NCBI RefSeq assembly: GCF_900091475.1 | Contig: NZ_FMIB01000002.1 | Coordinates: 6,386,001-6,450,000 of the forward strand | DNA: 64,000 bases | DNA from: Micromonospora chersina | GTDB taxonomy: Bacteria; Actinomycetota; Actinomycetes; Mycobacteriales; Micromonosporaceae | Reading direction: 5' to 3' | Shown: in pieces, positions 28,536 to 38,084 of the stretch | How positions within the stretch are numbered: position 1 is the stretch's first letter | Layout of the letters: each line of letters begins with the position of its first letter | The notes under the pieces: model-generated | Database searches by the model: none | The model's input: only the letters and a program-made list of their open reading frames with translations | Told to the model about the DNA's origin: nothing | Translations under genes and position numbers: made by a program

Positions 28536-29315
28536 ATGCATGACCGCAAGCCGGTGCAGAGCTGGCTCACCGACATGGACGGCGTGCTGGTGCACGAGGG
28601 CCAGCCGGTGCCCGGCGCGCCCGAGTTCGTCAAGCGGCTGCGCGCCTCCGGCAAGCCGTTCCTGGTGCTCACCAACAACTCGATCTACACGCCGCGCGAC
28701 CTCCAGGCCCGGCTGGCCCGGATGGGGCTGGACGTGCCGGAGGAGGCGATCTGGTCGTCGGCGCTGGCCACCGCCCAGTTCCTGGCCGACCAGCGGCCGG
28801 GCGGCACGGCGTACGTGATCGGCGAGGCCGGGCTCACCACGGCGCTGCACGCGGTGGGCTACGTGCTCAGCGACTTCGCCCCCGACTACGTGGTGCTGGG
28901 GGAGACCCGCACCTACAGCTTCGAGGCGATCACCAAGGCCATCCGGCTGATCAACGACGGGGCCCGCTTCATCTGCACCAACCCCGACGCGACCGGCCCG
29001 TCGGTCGAGGGCGCGCTGCCGGCCGCCGGCTCGGTGGCCGCGATGATCTCGAAGGCGACCGGGGTGGAGCCGTACTTCGTCGGCAAGCCGAACCCGATGA
29101 TGATGCGGTCGGCGTTGAACACCATCGACGCGCACTCCGAGTCCACCGCGATGATCGGCGACCGGATGGACACCGACATCCTCTGCGGCCTGGAGGCGGG
29201 GCTGGAGACCATTCTGGTGCTCACCGGCATCAGCAGCCGAGCCGAGGCCGAGCGCTACCCCTACCGGCCGTCGCGGATCGTCGACTCGGTGGCCGACCTC
29301 ATCGACGAGGTCTGA
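28536..29315 (+). CDS. HAD-IIA family sugar-phosphatase (NagD-like)
   Basis: 259 residues. Motif I LTDMDGVLVHEG with the nucleophile Asp, motif II TNNS, motif III Lys in FVGKPNP and motif IV GDRMDTDILCGLEAG identify a HAD phosphatase with a C2B cap (NagD/p-nitrophenyl phosphatase group). Likely dephosphorylates nucleotides or sugar phosphates. 36 nt after hemH, so probably read with it; no known metabolic link. Confidence 0.9.
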   Translation: MHDRKPVQSWLTDMDGVLVHEGQPVPGAPEFVKRLRASGKPFLVLTNNSIYTPRDLQARLARMGLDVPEEAIWSSALATAQFLADQRPGGTAYVIGEAGLTTALHAVGYVLSDFAPDYVVLGETRTYSFEAITKAIRLINDGARFICTNPDATGPSVEGALPAAGSVAAMISKATGVEPYFVGKPNPMMMRSALNTIDAHSESTAMIGDRMDTDILCGLEAGLETILVLTGISSRAEAERYPYRPSRIVDSVADLIDEV

Positions 29316-29325
29316 GCCCCCGGGC

Positions 29326-30120
29326 TCAGGGGCGCAGCGGGGCGTTGCAGGCGGCCACCAGGGCCTGCCGGCAGGCGGTGGTCAACGGCCGCAGCGCCGC
29401 GTCCCGCTGCTGCGCCTCGTAGGTGTTCACCGCCCCGCCCGGTGCGCTCTCTCCGGCGAGGGCGAGCACCCGGTCCAGCACGGCCGCGCGGGCGAACAGC
29501 CGGCGCGACCGCGGGTCGAAGCCGGGCGGCAGGTCGGTCCCGCCGTCCGGGCGGCGCAGCGCGGCGAGCGCGCCGGCCAGTTCGGGCCGCCACTGGGCCA
29601 CGTCGAGCCGGGTCAGCGCGGCCGTCGTCTCGGCCAGCGCCGCGGCCAGTTCGGCCTCCGCCTCGGCGGCGCCGGGCGTGGTCAGGGACGCCTTCGGCGC
29701 GTCGGCCGGCAGCGCGTGCACCCGCCAGAGCACGGTCTCCCAGGTCATCCCCGAGCCCGAGGTGTGGGTGCGCACCTCCGGGACGAACCCGAGCCCGCTG
29801 GCCACCACGGCCTCCCCGGCCAGCAGCGCCGCACCGGCGAAGGCGCCGGGGCCGGGCAGCCCGCGCGGGTCGCCCGGGGCCGGCAGCACCAGCCGGATCT
29901 CGTCCGGGGAGAGCTTGGCCAGGCTGGGCAGCGCCTCCCGCAGGGACACGTCGGTCCAGGTGCCGGGGGCGTCGGCGACCAGGTGCTCCTCGTCGCCGGC
30001 GATCTCGTCGGCGACCTCGTCGAAGGGCACCAGGCCGGCGCGCCAGGCGCGAACCCAGGCGACGAACCGGCTCGACCGGCGCGGAGCCAGCGTGGCCGCG
30101 CCCGTTGCGGGGGAGGACAT
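29326..30120 (-). CDS. Conserved hypothetical protein
   Basis: 264 residues, no transmembrane segment or signal peptide. Not recognised. Contains RLVLPAPGDPRGLPGPG and FVPEVRTHTSGSGMTWETVLWRV as its most ordered segments and an Ala/Glu-rich helical part (about 160-190). Start at the ATG at 30120 gives the segment RFVAWVRAWRAGLVPFDEVADEI near the front; no good ribosome site. Divergent from DUF3097. Confidence 0.6.
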   Translation of the reverse strand: MSSPATGAATLAPRRSSRFVAWVRAWRAGLVPFDEVADEIAGDEEHLVADAPGTWTDVSLREALPSLAKLSPDEIRLVLPAPGDPRGLPGPGAFAGAALLAGEAVVASGLGFVPEVRTHTSGSGMTWETVLWRVHALPADAPKASLTTPGAAEAEAELAAALAETTAALTRLDVAQWRPELAGALAALRRPDGGTDLPPGFDPRSRRLFARAAVLDRVLALAGESAPGGAVNTYEAQQRDAALRPLTTACRQALVAACNAPLRP

Positions 30121-30281
30121 GCCGAAAGGGTACGTGCTCGCCGCCGTCGCTGTCTCGGCTGCCGCTCCGGCGGCGTGACCTGCCCCCAACTACCCCCTTC
30201 GCCCCTTTCTGTGTCACCGGTGGAACGCCTGGTCGGCGCGTCGCCGGGCGACACGCCGGGCCGGTGGCTAGCGTGATCGAC

Positions 30282-31094
30282 ATGGCGGGGCGATACGACG
30301 GCGACGTGCTGGCGGGTGACTGGCGGCGGCGGAAGGTGATCCCCGAGGTCGACGCCGAACCCGACCTGGTGGTCGAGGACGCCGACTCCGGGTTCTGCGG
30401 CGCGGTCGTCGGCTTCGAGTCCGGCGCCGTGGTGCTGGAGGACCGGCACGGCCGGCGGCGCAACTTCCCGCTGCTGCCCGCCGCGTTCCTCCTCGACGGC
30501 TCGCCGGTGACCCTGCGCCGCCCGGTCCGCGCCCCGGCGCCCGCCGCCCGCCGGCGCACCGCCTCCGGCTCGATCGCCGTCGACAACGTGCGGGCCCAGG
30601 TCGCCAAGGCCAGCCGGATCTGGGTCGAGGGCGTGCACGACGCGGCCCTGGTCGAGCGGATCTGGGGCGACGACCTGCGGATCGAGGGCGTGGTGGTGGA
30701 GCCGCTCGACGGCATCGACGCGCTCGCCGCCGAGGTACGCGCCTTCGCCCCGGGCCCCGGCCGCCGGCTCGGCGTGCTTGTCGACCACCTGGTGCCCGGC
30801 TCCAAGGAGAGCCGGATCGTCGCGCAGGTCACCTCGCCGCACGTGCTGATCACCGGGCACCCGTACGTCGACGTGTGGCAGGCCGTGAAGCCGCGGGCGC
30901 TGGGCATCCCGGCGTGGCCCGTGGTGCCGCCGGGACGACCCTGGAAGGAGGGGGTCTGCGCGGCCCTCGGGGTGGCGGAGCCGGCGGACATGTGGCGGCA
31001 CATCCTGTCCCGGGTGGACAGCTTCGCGGACGTGGAGACGCCGTTGATCAACGCCGTGGAGCGGATGATCGACTTCGTGACGTCGCCCGAGTAG
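30282..31094 (+). CDS. DUF3097 family protein
   Basis: 270 residues, matching the actinobacterial DUF3097 family (MAGRYDGDVL start, IWVEGVHDAALVERIWGDDL core, LGVLVDHLVPGSKESRI). The core reads like a Toprim-type fold (WVEGxxDA... and LVDHLVPGSKE), which would suggest nucleic-acid or phosphoryl chemistry; that is inference. ATG at 30282 sits 7 nt after a TAGCGT box (30269-30274), so the message is probably leaderless and the in-frame GTG at 30273 is not used. Confidence 0.8.
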   Translation: MAGRYDGDVLAGDWRRRKVIPEVDAEPDLVVEDADSGFCGAVVGFESGAVVLEDRHGRRRNFPLLPAAFLLDGSPVTLRRPVRAPAPAARRRTASGSIAVDNVRAQVAKASRIWVEGVHDAALVERIWGDDLRIEGVVVEPLDGIDALAAEVRAFAPGPGRRLGVLVDHLVPGSKESRIVAQVTSPHVLITGHPYVDVWQAVKPRALGIPAWPVVPPGRPWKEGVCAALGVAEPADMWRHILSRVDSFADVETPLINAVERMIDFVTSPE

Positions 31095-31109
31095 CCGTTG
31101 CCCCTCCGG

Positions 31110-32423
31110 TCAGGGTTCCTGGTCGGGGGTTCGCGTGAAGACGAAGGTGGCGATGTCGAGGGCCACCGCTCGCCCCGCCTCGTCGCGGATGACCGTGAGG
31201 AGTTCGCCGTCCTGGGAGCCGGAGCGGCCGCGCCAGCGGTCCGGGGCCTCCGGGGTGAAGCGGAGCAGCGGCCGACCGACCTGGCCGCCCACCAGGTCGC
31301 CGGCCGGGTCGACCCGGAACTCGTACTCGCCGCCCATCCACCACCAGCGGCCGGTCAGCTCGGCCAGGTCGGCGGGCGGCGCCTCGGCGGGGCGCCACGG
31401 GGCGGGCGCGGCCGGCTCGGCGTCCAGCACCAGGGTGAGGATGTCGCGGGCGAGGCCGACGACGTGGTGGCCGGCACGCAGGCCGTACGAGTTGGCGAAG
31501 TCGACCACCGCGGTGCGGGTGGGCCGGTGCACGGCCAGGCCGGCGACGTAGCCGGGCATCGAGCCGCCGTGGCCCACGTACACCCGCTCGCCGACCCGGT
31601 AGAGCTCCACGCCGAGGCCGTGCCCGCCCGTCCAGGCGTCCAGGTCGCTGATCACCACGGGCGCGCACATCTCGGTGAGCGTGGCCGGGGCGAGCAGGTC
31701 CGGGGCCGGGTCGGCCAGGAAGGCCGCCCAGCGGGCCAGGTCCTCGACGGTCGACCAGAGCTGCCCGGCCGGCGCCATCGCCCCGGTGTCGGTGCGCGGC
31801 TCCTCCCGCAGGGTGTCGTGCCAGGGGTGCACCACGTAGCCGGGGGCGTACGGCTCGGTCGGGTGGTAGGTGGTGCGGCGCATGCCGAGCGGTTCGAGGA
31901 GCCGCTCGCGGAGCAGGTCGGCCCAGGGCGTGCCGGTGATCCGCTCCAGCACCCCGCCGAGCAGCCCGTACGCCAGGTTCGAGTAGTGGTAGACGTGGTG
32001 CGGCGGGTGGGCGATCTTCGCGGGGGTGAGCCCGGCGAGCAGGGTCGCCAGGTCGGCGCCCGCGGACCGTTCCCACCACTGCCCGTCCGGCTCCCGTTGC
32101 AGGCCGCTGGCGTGCCCGAGGAGCTGGCGCAGGGTGAGCGCGCCGACCGGGGTGCCGGGCAGGTGCTTGTCCAGCGGGTCGTCGAGGGCCAGCCGGCCGG
32201 CGTCGCGCTGCTGCATGACCAGCACGGCCGTCATGGTCTTGCTGATCGAGCCGATGCGGTACTGGAGGTCCGCGTCGGGCCGGGGCTGCTCGCCGGCCAG
32301 GGCGACGTGCGCCAGGCCGCCGTCGCGGACCACCCCGAGGGCGAGCGAGGGGCCGCGCCCCTCCGCCTGGGCCCGGGCGACCAGCAGGTCGACCTGTCGG
32401 GCGGTCTCGGGCAACAGGGCCAT
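31110..32423 (-). CDS. Serine hydrolase, class C beta-lactamase/PBP-like fold
   Basis: 437 residues, no signal peptide, so cytoplasmic. Ser59-x-x-Lys62 (SISK), Tyr-Ser-Asn about residue 155 (YHYSNLAYG) and HGG in YVGHGGSMPG are the three catalytic elements. A C-terminal lipocalin-like domain (about 330-437) follows, as in many esterases of this fold. Perfect GAGGAGG ribosome site before the ATG at 32423. Substrate unknown; antibiotic resistance not implied. Confidence 0.88.
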   Translation of the reverse strand: MALLPETARQVDLLVARAQAEGRGPSLALGVVRDGGLAHVALAGEQPRPDADLQYRIGSISKTMTAVLVMQQRDAGRLALDDPLDKHLPGTPVGALTLRQLLGHASGLQREPDGQWWERSAGADLATLLAGLTPAKIAHPPHHVYHYSNLAYGLLGGVLERITGTPWADLLRERLLEPLGMRRTTYHPTEPYAPGYVVHPWHDTLREEPRTDTGAMAPAGQLWSTVEDLARWAAFLADPAPDLLAPATLTEMCAPVVISDLDAWTGGHGLGVELYRVGERVYVGHGGSMPGYVAGLAVHRPTRTAVVDFANSYGLRAGHHVVGLARDILTLVLDAEPAAPAPWRPAEAPPADLAELTGRWWWMGGEYEFRVDPAGDLVGGQVGRPLLRFTPEAPDRWRGRSGSQDGELLTVIRDEAGRAVALDIATFVFTRTPDQEP

Positions 32424-32513
32424 GGCGTCCTCCTCGGCGGTCGTCGGCGCGCTGCCGAGCTTAGGTGATCATGCGGGTCCCTGTGGCGTGCGTCGGCGTG
32501 TCACGATCTAAGG

Positions 32514-32987
32514 GTGGACGCCGTGTTCTGGATCGTGCTGGGTGTGCTGCTGGCGGTCGCCGAGATCTTCACGACGACGCTCTTCCTGATCATGTTCGCC
32601 GCCGGGGCGTTCGCGGCCGCCGGCGCCGCCGCGCTGGGCGCGCCGGTCGCGCTCCAGGCACTGGTCTTCGCGGTGGTGTCCGCGCTGTCGGTGGCAGTGG
32701 TCCGGCCGGTGATCAAGCGGCACGCCATGCCGGCGCTGGAGAGCGGCGACCAGCCGTTCGGGGTCGAGGCGATCGAGGGGTCCAGCGCCATGGTGCTGGA
32801 GCCCGTCGACGCCGAGCGAGGCCTCGTCAAGATCGACGGTGAGCTGTGGACGGCCCGGTCGTACGACGCGACGCGCAGCTACGCGGTGGGCGAGCGGGTG
32901 CAGGTGATAAAGGTCCGGGGCGCGACCGCCCTGGTCTGGCAGGACGAGATTTCCACCCCGGGCGGGCTGCCCGAAGGGAAAAGGTGA
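32514..32987 (+). CDS. NfeD-like membrane protein
   Basis: 157 residues: two or three hydrophobic segments in the first 65 residues, then an OB-fold domain (about 85-150) with VKIDGELWTARSYD. Small NfeD proteins are normally encoded beside SPFH/stomatin partners and anchor them in the membrane; the partner starts 4 nt downstream. GTG start at 32514 without a spaced ribosome site; a weak CACGAT box lies 6 nt upstream. Confidence 0.9.
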   Translation: MDAVFWIVLGVLLAVAEIFTTTLFLIMFAAGAFAAAGAAALGAPVALQALVFAVVSALSVAVVRPVIKRHAMPALESGDQPFGVEAIEGSSAMVLEPVDAERGLVKIDGELWTARSYDATRSYAVGERVQVIKVRGATALVWQDEISTPGGLPEGKR

Positions 32988-32991
32988 AGAG

Positions 32992-34098
32992 ATGGAGTTT
33001 GCAGCGATCCTGTTGATCGCCGTCGCCGTGATCGTCGTGGTGACGCTGGTGAAGGCGGTGCGGATCGTGCCGCAGCAGCGCCAGGACGTGGTGGAGCGGC
33101 TGGGCAAGTACAAGCGGACCCTGAACCCGGGGCTGAACCTGCTGGTGCCGTACATCGACGCGGTGCGCACCAAGGTCGACATGCGGGAGCAGGTGGTCAG
33201 CTTCCCGCCGCAGCCGGTGATCACCTCGGACAACCTCGTCGTCTCGATCGACACGGTGCTCTACTTCAAGGTCGTCGACTCGGTCCGCGCCACCTACGAG
33301 ATCTCCAACTTCCTGCAGGCCATCGAGCAGCTCACCGTCACCACGCTGCGCAACGTGATCGGCTCGCTGGACCTGGAGCGGGCGCTCACCAGCCGCGAGG
33401 AGATCAACCGGCACCTCTCCGGGGTGCTGGACGAGACCACCGGCCGGTGGGGCATCAAGGTGACCCGGGTCGAGATCAAGGCGATCGAGCCGCCGCCGAG
33501 CATCCGCGACTCGATGGAGAAGCAGATGCGCGCCGAGCGGGACCGGCGGGCCGCCATCCTCAACGCCGAGGGCCACAAGCAGTCGCAGATCCTCACGGCC
33601 GAGGGCGAGAAGCAGGCCGCCGTGCTGCGCGCCGACGGTGACCGGCAGGCCCGGATCCTTCAGGCCGAGGGCCAGGCCAAGGCGATCCGCACCGTCTTCG
33701 ACGCGATCCACCAGGCCAACCCGAGCCAGAAGGTGCTCGCCTACCAGTACCTGCAGGCCCTGCCGCAGATCGCCAACGGCACCGCCAACAAGGTCTGGAT
33801 CGTCCCGACCGAGCTGACCAAGGCCCTGGAGGGCATGGGCGGCGCGCTCGGTGGCCTGGCCAACATGGTCGGCGACGTGCCGTCGCCGGAGGCCACCCAG
33901 AGCGCCGGCGAGGTCGAGCGGGAGGCCGCCGAGGCCGCGCAGGCCGCCGCCACCGCGGCCCAGGAGATCCACGACGAGGTACGCGTGGCTGAGGCGCAGG
34001 CCACCGGCGGCAACGCCCCGCAGGGGCTGCCGGCGCCCGAGCCGGTCTCCCCGCAGAGCCTGCTCAACGACCCGTCGGACCAGCGCGAACGGGGCTGA
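32992..34098 (+). CDS. SPFH/stomatin (QmcA-like) membrane protein
   Basis: 368 residues: N-terminal membrane segment (about 4-22), SPFH/band 7 domain (VRIVPQQRQDVVERLGKY, VDMREQVVSFPPQPVITSDN), a long charged coiled coil (about 180-235; MRAERDRRAAILNAEGHKQS) and an Ala/Glu-rich tail. Forms oligomeric membrane scaffolds with NfeD. ATG at 32992 has AAGGTGA inside the end of the nfeD frame. Confidence 0.93.
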   Translation: MEFAAILLIAVAVIVVVTLVKAVRIVPQQRQDVVERLGKYKRTLNPGLNLLVPYIDAVRTKVDMREQVVSFPPQPVITSDNLVVSIDTVLYFKVVDSVRATYEISNFLQAIEQLTVTTLRNVIGSLDLERALTSREEINRHLSGVLDETTGRWGIKVTRVEIKAIEPPPSIRDSMEKQMRAERDRRAAILNAEGHKQSQILTAEGEKQAAVLRADGDRQARILQAEGQAKAIRTVFDAIHQANPSQKVLAYQYLQALPQIANGTANKVWIVPTELTKALEGMGGALGGLANMVGDVPSPEATQSAGEVEREAAEAAQAAATAAQEIHDEVRVAEAQATGGNAPQGLPAPEPVSPQSLLNDPSDQRERG

Positions 34099-34133
34099 CG
34101 GGCACGCCGCCGGCAAATCCGAGAATCACTCAT

Positions 34134-34196
34134 ACGGCGCCCCGGCGCCTGCCACGATCGGTCTGAGGACGGTGGTGAGCAGGACCGGGGCGCCGT
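34134..34196. repeat. 12-bp perfect inverted repeat with 39-nt loop
   Basis: ACGGCGCCCCGG (34134-34145) pairs with CCGGGGCGCCGT (34185-34196) between the SPFH gene and the next membrane protein gene. Could be a large transcript hairpin (terminator or attenuator) or a protein site; no T-run. Confidence 0.6.
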
Positions 34197-34227
34197 CGCG
34201 CGTCCCGCACGCGGAGCGAGGTGACGC

Positions 34228-35025
34228 ATGAAGGATCCGGCCAACCGGCTGTTCTCCAGGACCCCGGTCCCCGGCGCGCACGACCCGGCGGGGCCGCTCG
34301 GCACCCGGCGTACCGGGGGCGGGTTCGGGGTGCTGCCGTTCGTGTCCGAGCCCGGGCCGGCCGCCCCCGCCACCGACGCGAGCTGGGCCTGGTCGGTCCG
34401 CCGGTTCGCCCGGGCGGCCGTCTGGCTGCTGCCCGCGTACGCGGTCCTCTACGGCCTGGTGGCCATGGCCAGCGACGGCGGGGTGGGCAACGACCCCTAC
34501 CCGGCCGACGGTCAGCCGGTCTACCTGATCGGCTGGGTGGCCGCGGTCTGGCTCGGGCTGCTCGCCCTGCTGGCGCTCACCGGCCTGCTCGCCGCCACCC
34601 GGTGCCGGCGGATCGCCCTCGTCGGCCTGCTGGCCAGCATCGGCGGGATGGTGCTCATGCTGCCGTTCGCGGGGCTGGAGGAGCAGGCGCCGGTCTTCGG
34701 CACCACGGCGCGCACCGTCGTCCTGGTCGGCGCCACCTTCTACAGCCTCGGGTGGTTCCTCACCGGCTGGTCGGTCGCCCGGTCCGGCATGTTCTCCTAC
34801 GGGGACGGGATCATGCTGATGATCGCCGCCCCGCTGCTGGGCCTGGGCGGCGCGCTCATCGGCTCGCTCCAGACCTTCGGCGCGATCTTCGTGCTGATTT
34901 CCGGCATCGGCATCGGCTACCGCTCCGGGCGCCTCGTCCCCGCGGTGATCGCCCAGGACGCCCTGGCCGCGAGCATGACGGCCACCCCCGCCCCACCCAC
35001 CACAGGCCCCCGCCCCACTGGCTGA
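34228..35025 (+). CDS. Uncharacterised six-helix membrane protein
   Basis: 265 residues. A polar N-terminus of about 50 residues, then about six hydrophobic segments (near 62-82, 100-122, 130-150, 165-182, 193-212, 215-232) and a Thr/Pro-rich end. Not recognised. ATG at 34228 behind GGAGCGAGGTGA. Flanked on both sides by long inverted repeats, so it may be a separate transcript. Confidence 0.7.
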   Translation: MKDPANRLFSRTPVPGAHDPAGPLGTRRTGGGFGVLPFVSEPGPAAPATDASWAWSVRRFARAAVWLLPAYAVLYGLVAMASDGGVGNDPYPADGQPVYLIGWVAAVWLGLLALLALTGLLAATRCRRIALVGLLASIGGMVLMLPFAGLEEQAPVFGTTARTVVLVGATFYSLGWFLTGWSVARSGMFSYGDGIMLMIAAPLLGLGGALIGSLQTFGAIFVLISGIGIGYRSGRLVPAVIAQDALAASMTATPAPPTTGPRPTG

Positions 35026-35044
35026 CCGGTTCCATCCGGTTCTG

Positions 35045-35097
35045 CCCCGCCAGAACTGAGAGGTTGCCGTGAGGTGACTGACAGTTGCCTGGCGGGG
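35045..35097. terminator. Inverted repeat between membrane protein and PBP genes
   Basis: CCCCGCCAG (35045-35053) pairs with CTGGCGGGG (35089-35097), with ACTG/CAGT extending the stem inside. Ends the upstream transcript or forms a leader hairpin ahead of the penicillin-binding protein. Confidence 0.55.
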
Positions 35098-35134
35098 TGG
35101 TCGAATCGCGGTATTCGCGGTAATCCTGGAATCC

Positions 35135-37342
35135 ATGCCGTCTCCCCGGTCGCCGCTGTCGCGGCTCCTCACCGTGCTGCTCGCCGGCGTCCTCGCCGGG
35201 CTCGTCCTCGCGGTCGCCGCGCTCCCCGGCGGCCTGCTCGGCGGGCTCGCCGCGAAGGCCAGCCTGGGCGCGTACGCGGAGCTGCCCGACGCGCTGCGCA
35301 CCCCCGCGCAGCCGCAGCGCTCCTACCTCTACGCCAACGACGGCAAGACCCTCATCACCACGTTCTACGACGTCAACCGGTCCGACGTGCCGCTCGCCGA
35401 GATCGCCCCGGTGATGCGGCAGGCGATCATCGCCGCCGAGGACCGCCGCTTCTACTCGCACGGTGGCGCCGACCTGCGCGGCATCGCCCGCGCCCTGGTC
35501 GCCAACGTCAAGGGCGGCGGCACCGAGCAGGGCGGCTCGACGCTGACCATGCAGTACGTCCGCAACGTGCTCAAGACCGACCCCACCCGCACCGCCGAGG
35601 AGCGGCAGGCCGCCACCGAGCAGACCGTCGGGCGCAAGCTCCAGGAGATCCGGTACGCGAACGCGCTGGAGAAGACGCTCAGCAAGGACGAGATCCTCAA
35701 CCGCTACCTCAACATCGCGTACTTCGGCTCCGGGGCGTACGGCGTCGCCGCGGCCAGCCAGCGCTACTTCGGCAAGGCCCCGGCTGACCTGACCCTGGGC
35801 GAGGCGGCGCTGCTCGCCGGCCTGGTCCAGTCGCCGGACGAGTACAGCCCGATCGACGGCGACAAGGACCAGGCGCTCGCCCGCCGGGGGTACGTGCTCG
35901 ACTCGATGGCCGAGACCGGCGCGATCACCACGCAGCAGGCGGCCGCGGCCAAGGCGGAGCCGCTCACCCTGCACCCGACCGCCCAGCCCAACGGCTGCAC
36001 CTCGGTCGCCCAGGGGCACGACGACTGGGGCTTCTTCTGCGACTACCTGCGCCAGTGGTGGCTCGCCCAGCCGGCCTTCGGCAACACGGTCAAGGAACGC
36101 GAGCAGGCGCTGCGGCGGGGCGGCTACAGCGTCGTCACCACGCTCGACCCGAAGATCCAGCAGACCGCCCAGAAGCAGGCCACAAGCGTCTACGGGTACG
36201 GCAACAAGCGCGCCCTGCCGATCGCCGCGGTCGAGCCCGGCACCGGCCGGGTGCTCGCCATGGCGGTCAACCGGCACTACAGCCTCGCCGACAACCCGGC
36301 CGGGCAGGCCAACCACCCGAACACCGTCAACCCGCTGATCTCCGGCGGCGCCAGCGTCGACGGCTACCAGGCCGGCTCGACGTTCAAGATGTTCACCATG
36401 CTCGCCGCGCTGGAGGCCGGCAAGACGCTGTCCACCGGCTTCGACGCACCGGCCAAGCTGCCCACCCGCTACGGCTCCGACGCCGAGGGCAACTGCGACG
36501 GCAAGTGGTGCCCCGCCAACGCCAACCCGGAGTGGATGGACGGCTACCGGATGATGTGGGACGGCTTCGGCCGCTCCGTGAACACCTACTTCGTCTGGCT
36601 GGCCGAGCAGGTCGGCGAGGACAAGGTGGTGGAGATGGCGCAGCGGCTCGGCATCACCTTCCGGGCCGACTCCGACGCCGCCTTCGCCAAGGACGACGCG
36701 GAGAACTGGGGCGCGTTCACCCTCGGCGTGGCCGCCACCACCCCGCTCGACCTGGCCAACGCGTACGCCACCGTGGCCGCCGAGGGGACGTACTGCACGC
36801 CGCTGCCGGTGGTCTCGGTGACCGCGGCCAACGGCGAGAAGGTCGACGTCGGCCAGCCCTCCTGCCGGAAGGTGCTGGACGCCGACGTGGCCCGCGCGGC
36901 CACCGACGCGGCCCGCTGCCCGGTCGGCCAGCAGTCGGCGTACGGGCAGTGCAACGGCGGCACGGCCACCTCGGTGAACCGGATCGTCGGCCGCCCGGTG
37001 GCCGGCAAGACCGGCAGCTCCGAGCAGAACGCCACCGAGACCTTCGTCGGGTTCACCCCGCAGGTGGCCGTGGCCGGCATCGCGGCCAACCCGGACGACT
37101 CGACCGACCTGGTCGGCTCGGCGGTGCAGGCCAAGGTGATCGACGCGGTCGCCCGGGTGATCAAAACGGCGGTGGACGGCAAGCCCGTGAAGGACTTCAC
37201 CGCGCCGAGCCGCGAGCTGGCCGGCGACCCGCAGCGCCCCCAGCCCCGACCCACCCCGCAGCCCGAGGAGCGGCGCCAGCAGGAGCGCGACAACCTGCCC
37301 TCGGACCTGCTCCGCTGGCTCCAGGGCCGCGGCCGCGGCTGA
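35135..37342 (+). CDS. Class A penicillin-binding protein (glycosyltransferase-transpeptidase)
   Basis: 735 residues: N-terminal membrane anchor (about 10-35), GT51 transglycosylase with AAEDRRFYSHGG (catalytic Glu about 102) and GGSTLTMQYVRN, then a transpeptidase domain with STFK (Ser about 415), SVN (about 481) and KTGSS (about 625). Polymerises and cross-links peptidoglycan outside the membrane. Ends in a Pro/Arg-rich tail. Cys residues in the transpeptidase part (NCDGKWCPAN) suggest disulfides. ATG at 35135 has no clear ribosome site. Confidence 0.93.
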   Translation: MPSPRSPLSRLLTVLLAGVLAGLVLAVAALPGGLLGGLAAKASLGAYAELPDALRTPAQPQRSYLYANDGKTLITTFYDVNRSDVPLAEIAPVMRQAIIAAEDRRFYSHGGADLRGIARALVANVKGGGTEQGGSTLTMQYVRNVLKTDPTRTAEERQAATEQTVGRKLQEIRYANALEKTLSKDEILNRYLNIAYFGSGAYGVAAASQRYFGKAPADLTLGEAALLAGLVQSPDEYSPIDGDKDQALARRGYVLDSMAETGAITTQQAAAAKAEPLTLHPTAQPNGCTSVAQGHDDWGFFCDYLRQWWLAQPAFGNTVKEREQALRRGGYSVVTTLDPKIQQTAQKQATSVYGYGNKRALPIAAVEPGTGRVLAMAVNRHYSLADNPAGQANHPNTVNPLISGGASVDGYQAGSTFKMFTMLAALEAGKTLSTGFDAPAKLPTRYGSDAEGNCDGKWCPANANPEWMDGYRMMWDGFGRSVNTYFVWLAEQVGEDKVVEMAQRLGITFRADSDAAFAKDDAENWGAFTLGVAATTPLDLANAYATVAAEGTYCTPLPVVSVTAANGEKVDVGQPSCRKVLDADVARAATDAARCPVGQQSAYGQCNGGTATSVNRIVGRPVAGKTGSSEQNATETFVGFTPQVAVAGIAANPDDSTDLVGSAVQAKVIDAVARVIKTAVDGKPVKDFTAPSRELAGDPQRPQPRPTPQPEERRQQERDNLPSDLLRWLQGRGRG

Positions 37343-37350
37343 CCCACCCC

Positions 37351-37953
37351 TCAGCGGCCGACAAGCGGTGACACCGTGCGGTCCAGCGCCGCGGCCACCT
37401 CGTCGGGGTCGGCGTCGCCGTCGAGCACCACGAACGAGCCGAACTCGGGCAGCGCCCGGTAGGCGGCGTCCAGCGCGCGCAGGTGCGCCAACTCCTCGGT
37501 GTCGATGCCCCGCGCGGCGACCCGCCGCTGTGCGACCTCCGGCGAGGTGGCCAGGAAGCAGACCACCGCCGGGCGCGGGAAGATCGCGTACCCGGCCCGG
37601 ACCGCCCGCCGGCCCCGGTCGCCGCGCGCGGCCATGATGACGTCCTGGCACCAGGTCCACCGGTCCAGCACCGCCGTGCGCCCGGTCAACCGCGCCACCA
37701 GCACGGCGCGGGCCATCGCCAGCGCACGGACCGTCGCCTCCAGCGCCGGATAGAGGGTACGGCCGAACAGCGCCGGCCCGTCCGCCCGGCCGAGCGCCCG
37801 GGCCAACCGGTTCCACAGCGGCCGCCCACCGGCGTTCTCGAAGTAGGTCGCCGGGATTCCCCGGGCCGTCAGCCGGCGGGCGAGGGCCCGGGCCTGCGTG
37901 CTCTTGCCGGAGCCGTCGACGCCGACCAGGGCGATCATCACGGAGCGTGCCAC
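37351..37953 (-). CDS. Thymidylate-kinase-like P-loop kinase
   Basis: 200 residues: Walker A GVDGSGKST (11-19), DRW in VLDRWTWCQDV where dTMP kinases have DRY, and an Arg-rich lid (QRRVAARG). Either a dTMP kinase variant or a kinase for another small substrate. GTG start at 37953 lies 8 nt after a TAGCGT box (37967-37962), so probably leaderless. Convergent with the PBP gene, 8 nt apart. Confidence 0.8.
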   Translation of the reverse strand: MARSVMIALVGVDGSGKSTQARALARRLTARGIPATYFENAGGRPLWNRLARALGRADGPALFGRTLYPALEATVRALAMARAVLVARLTGRTAVLDRWTWCQDVIMAARGDRGRRAVRAGYAIFPRPAVVCFLATSPEVAQRRVAARGIDTEELAHLRALDAAYRALPEFGSFVVLDGDADPDEVAAALDRTVSPLVGR

Positions 37954-38084
37954 GGATCCGGACGCTAGCCGCCCCGGGCAAATCTCCCGAAGAAAATGTC
38001 ACGCCGGCTGTCGGATCGGGTCGGCCGGCTCCGACCCACCGGTGAGCGCGCCCGCCGGGGGCGCCGCCGGAAGCGGAGGACATC

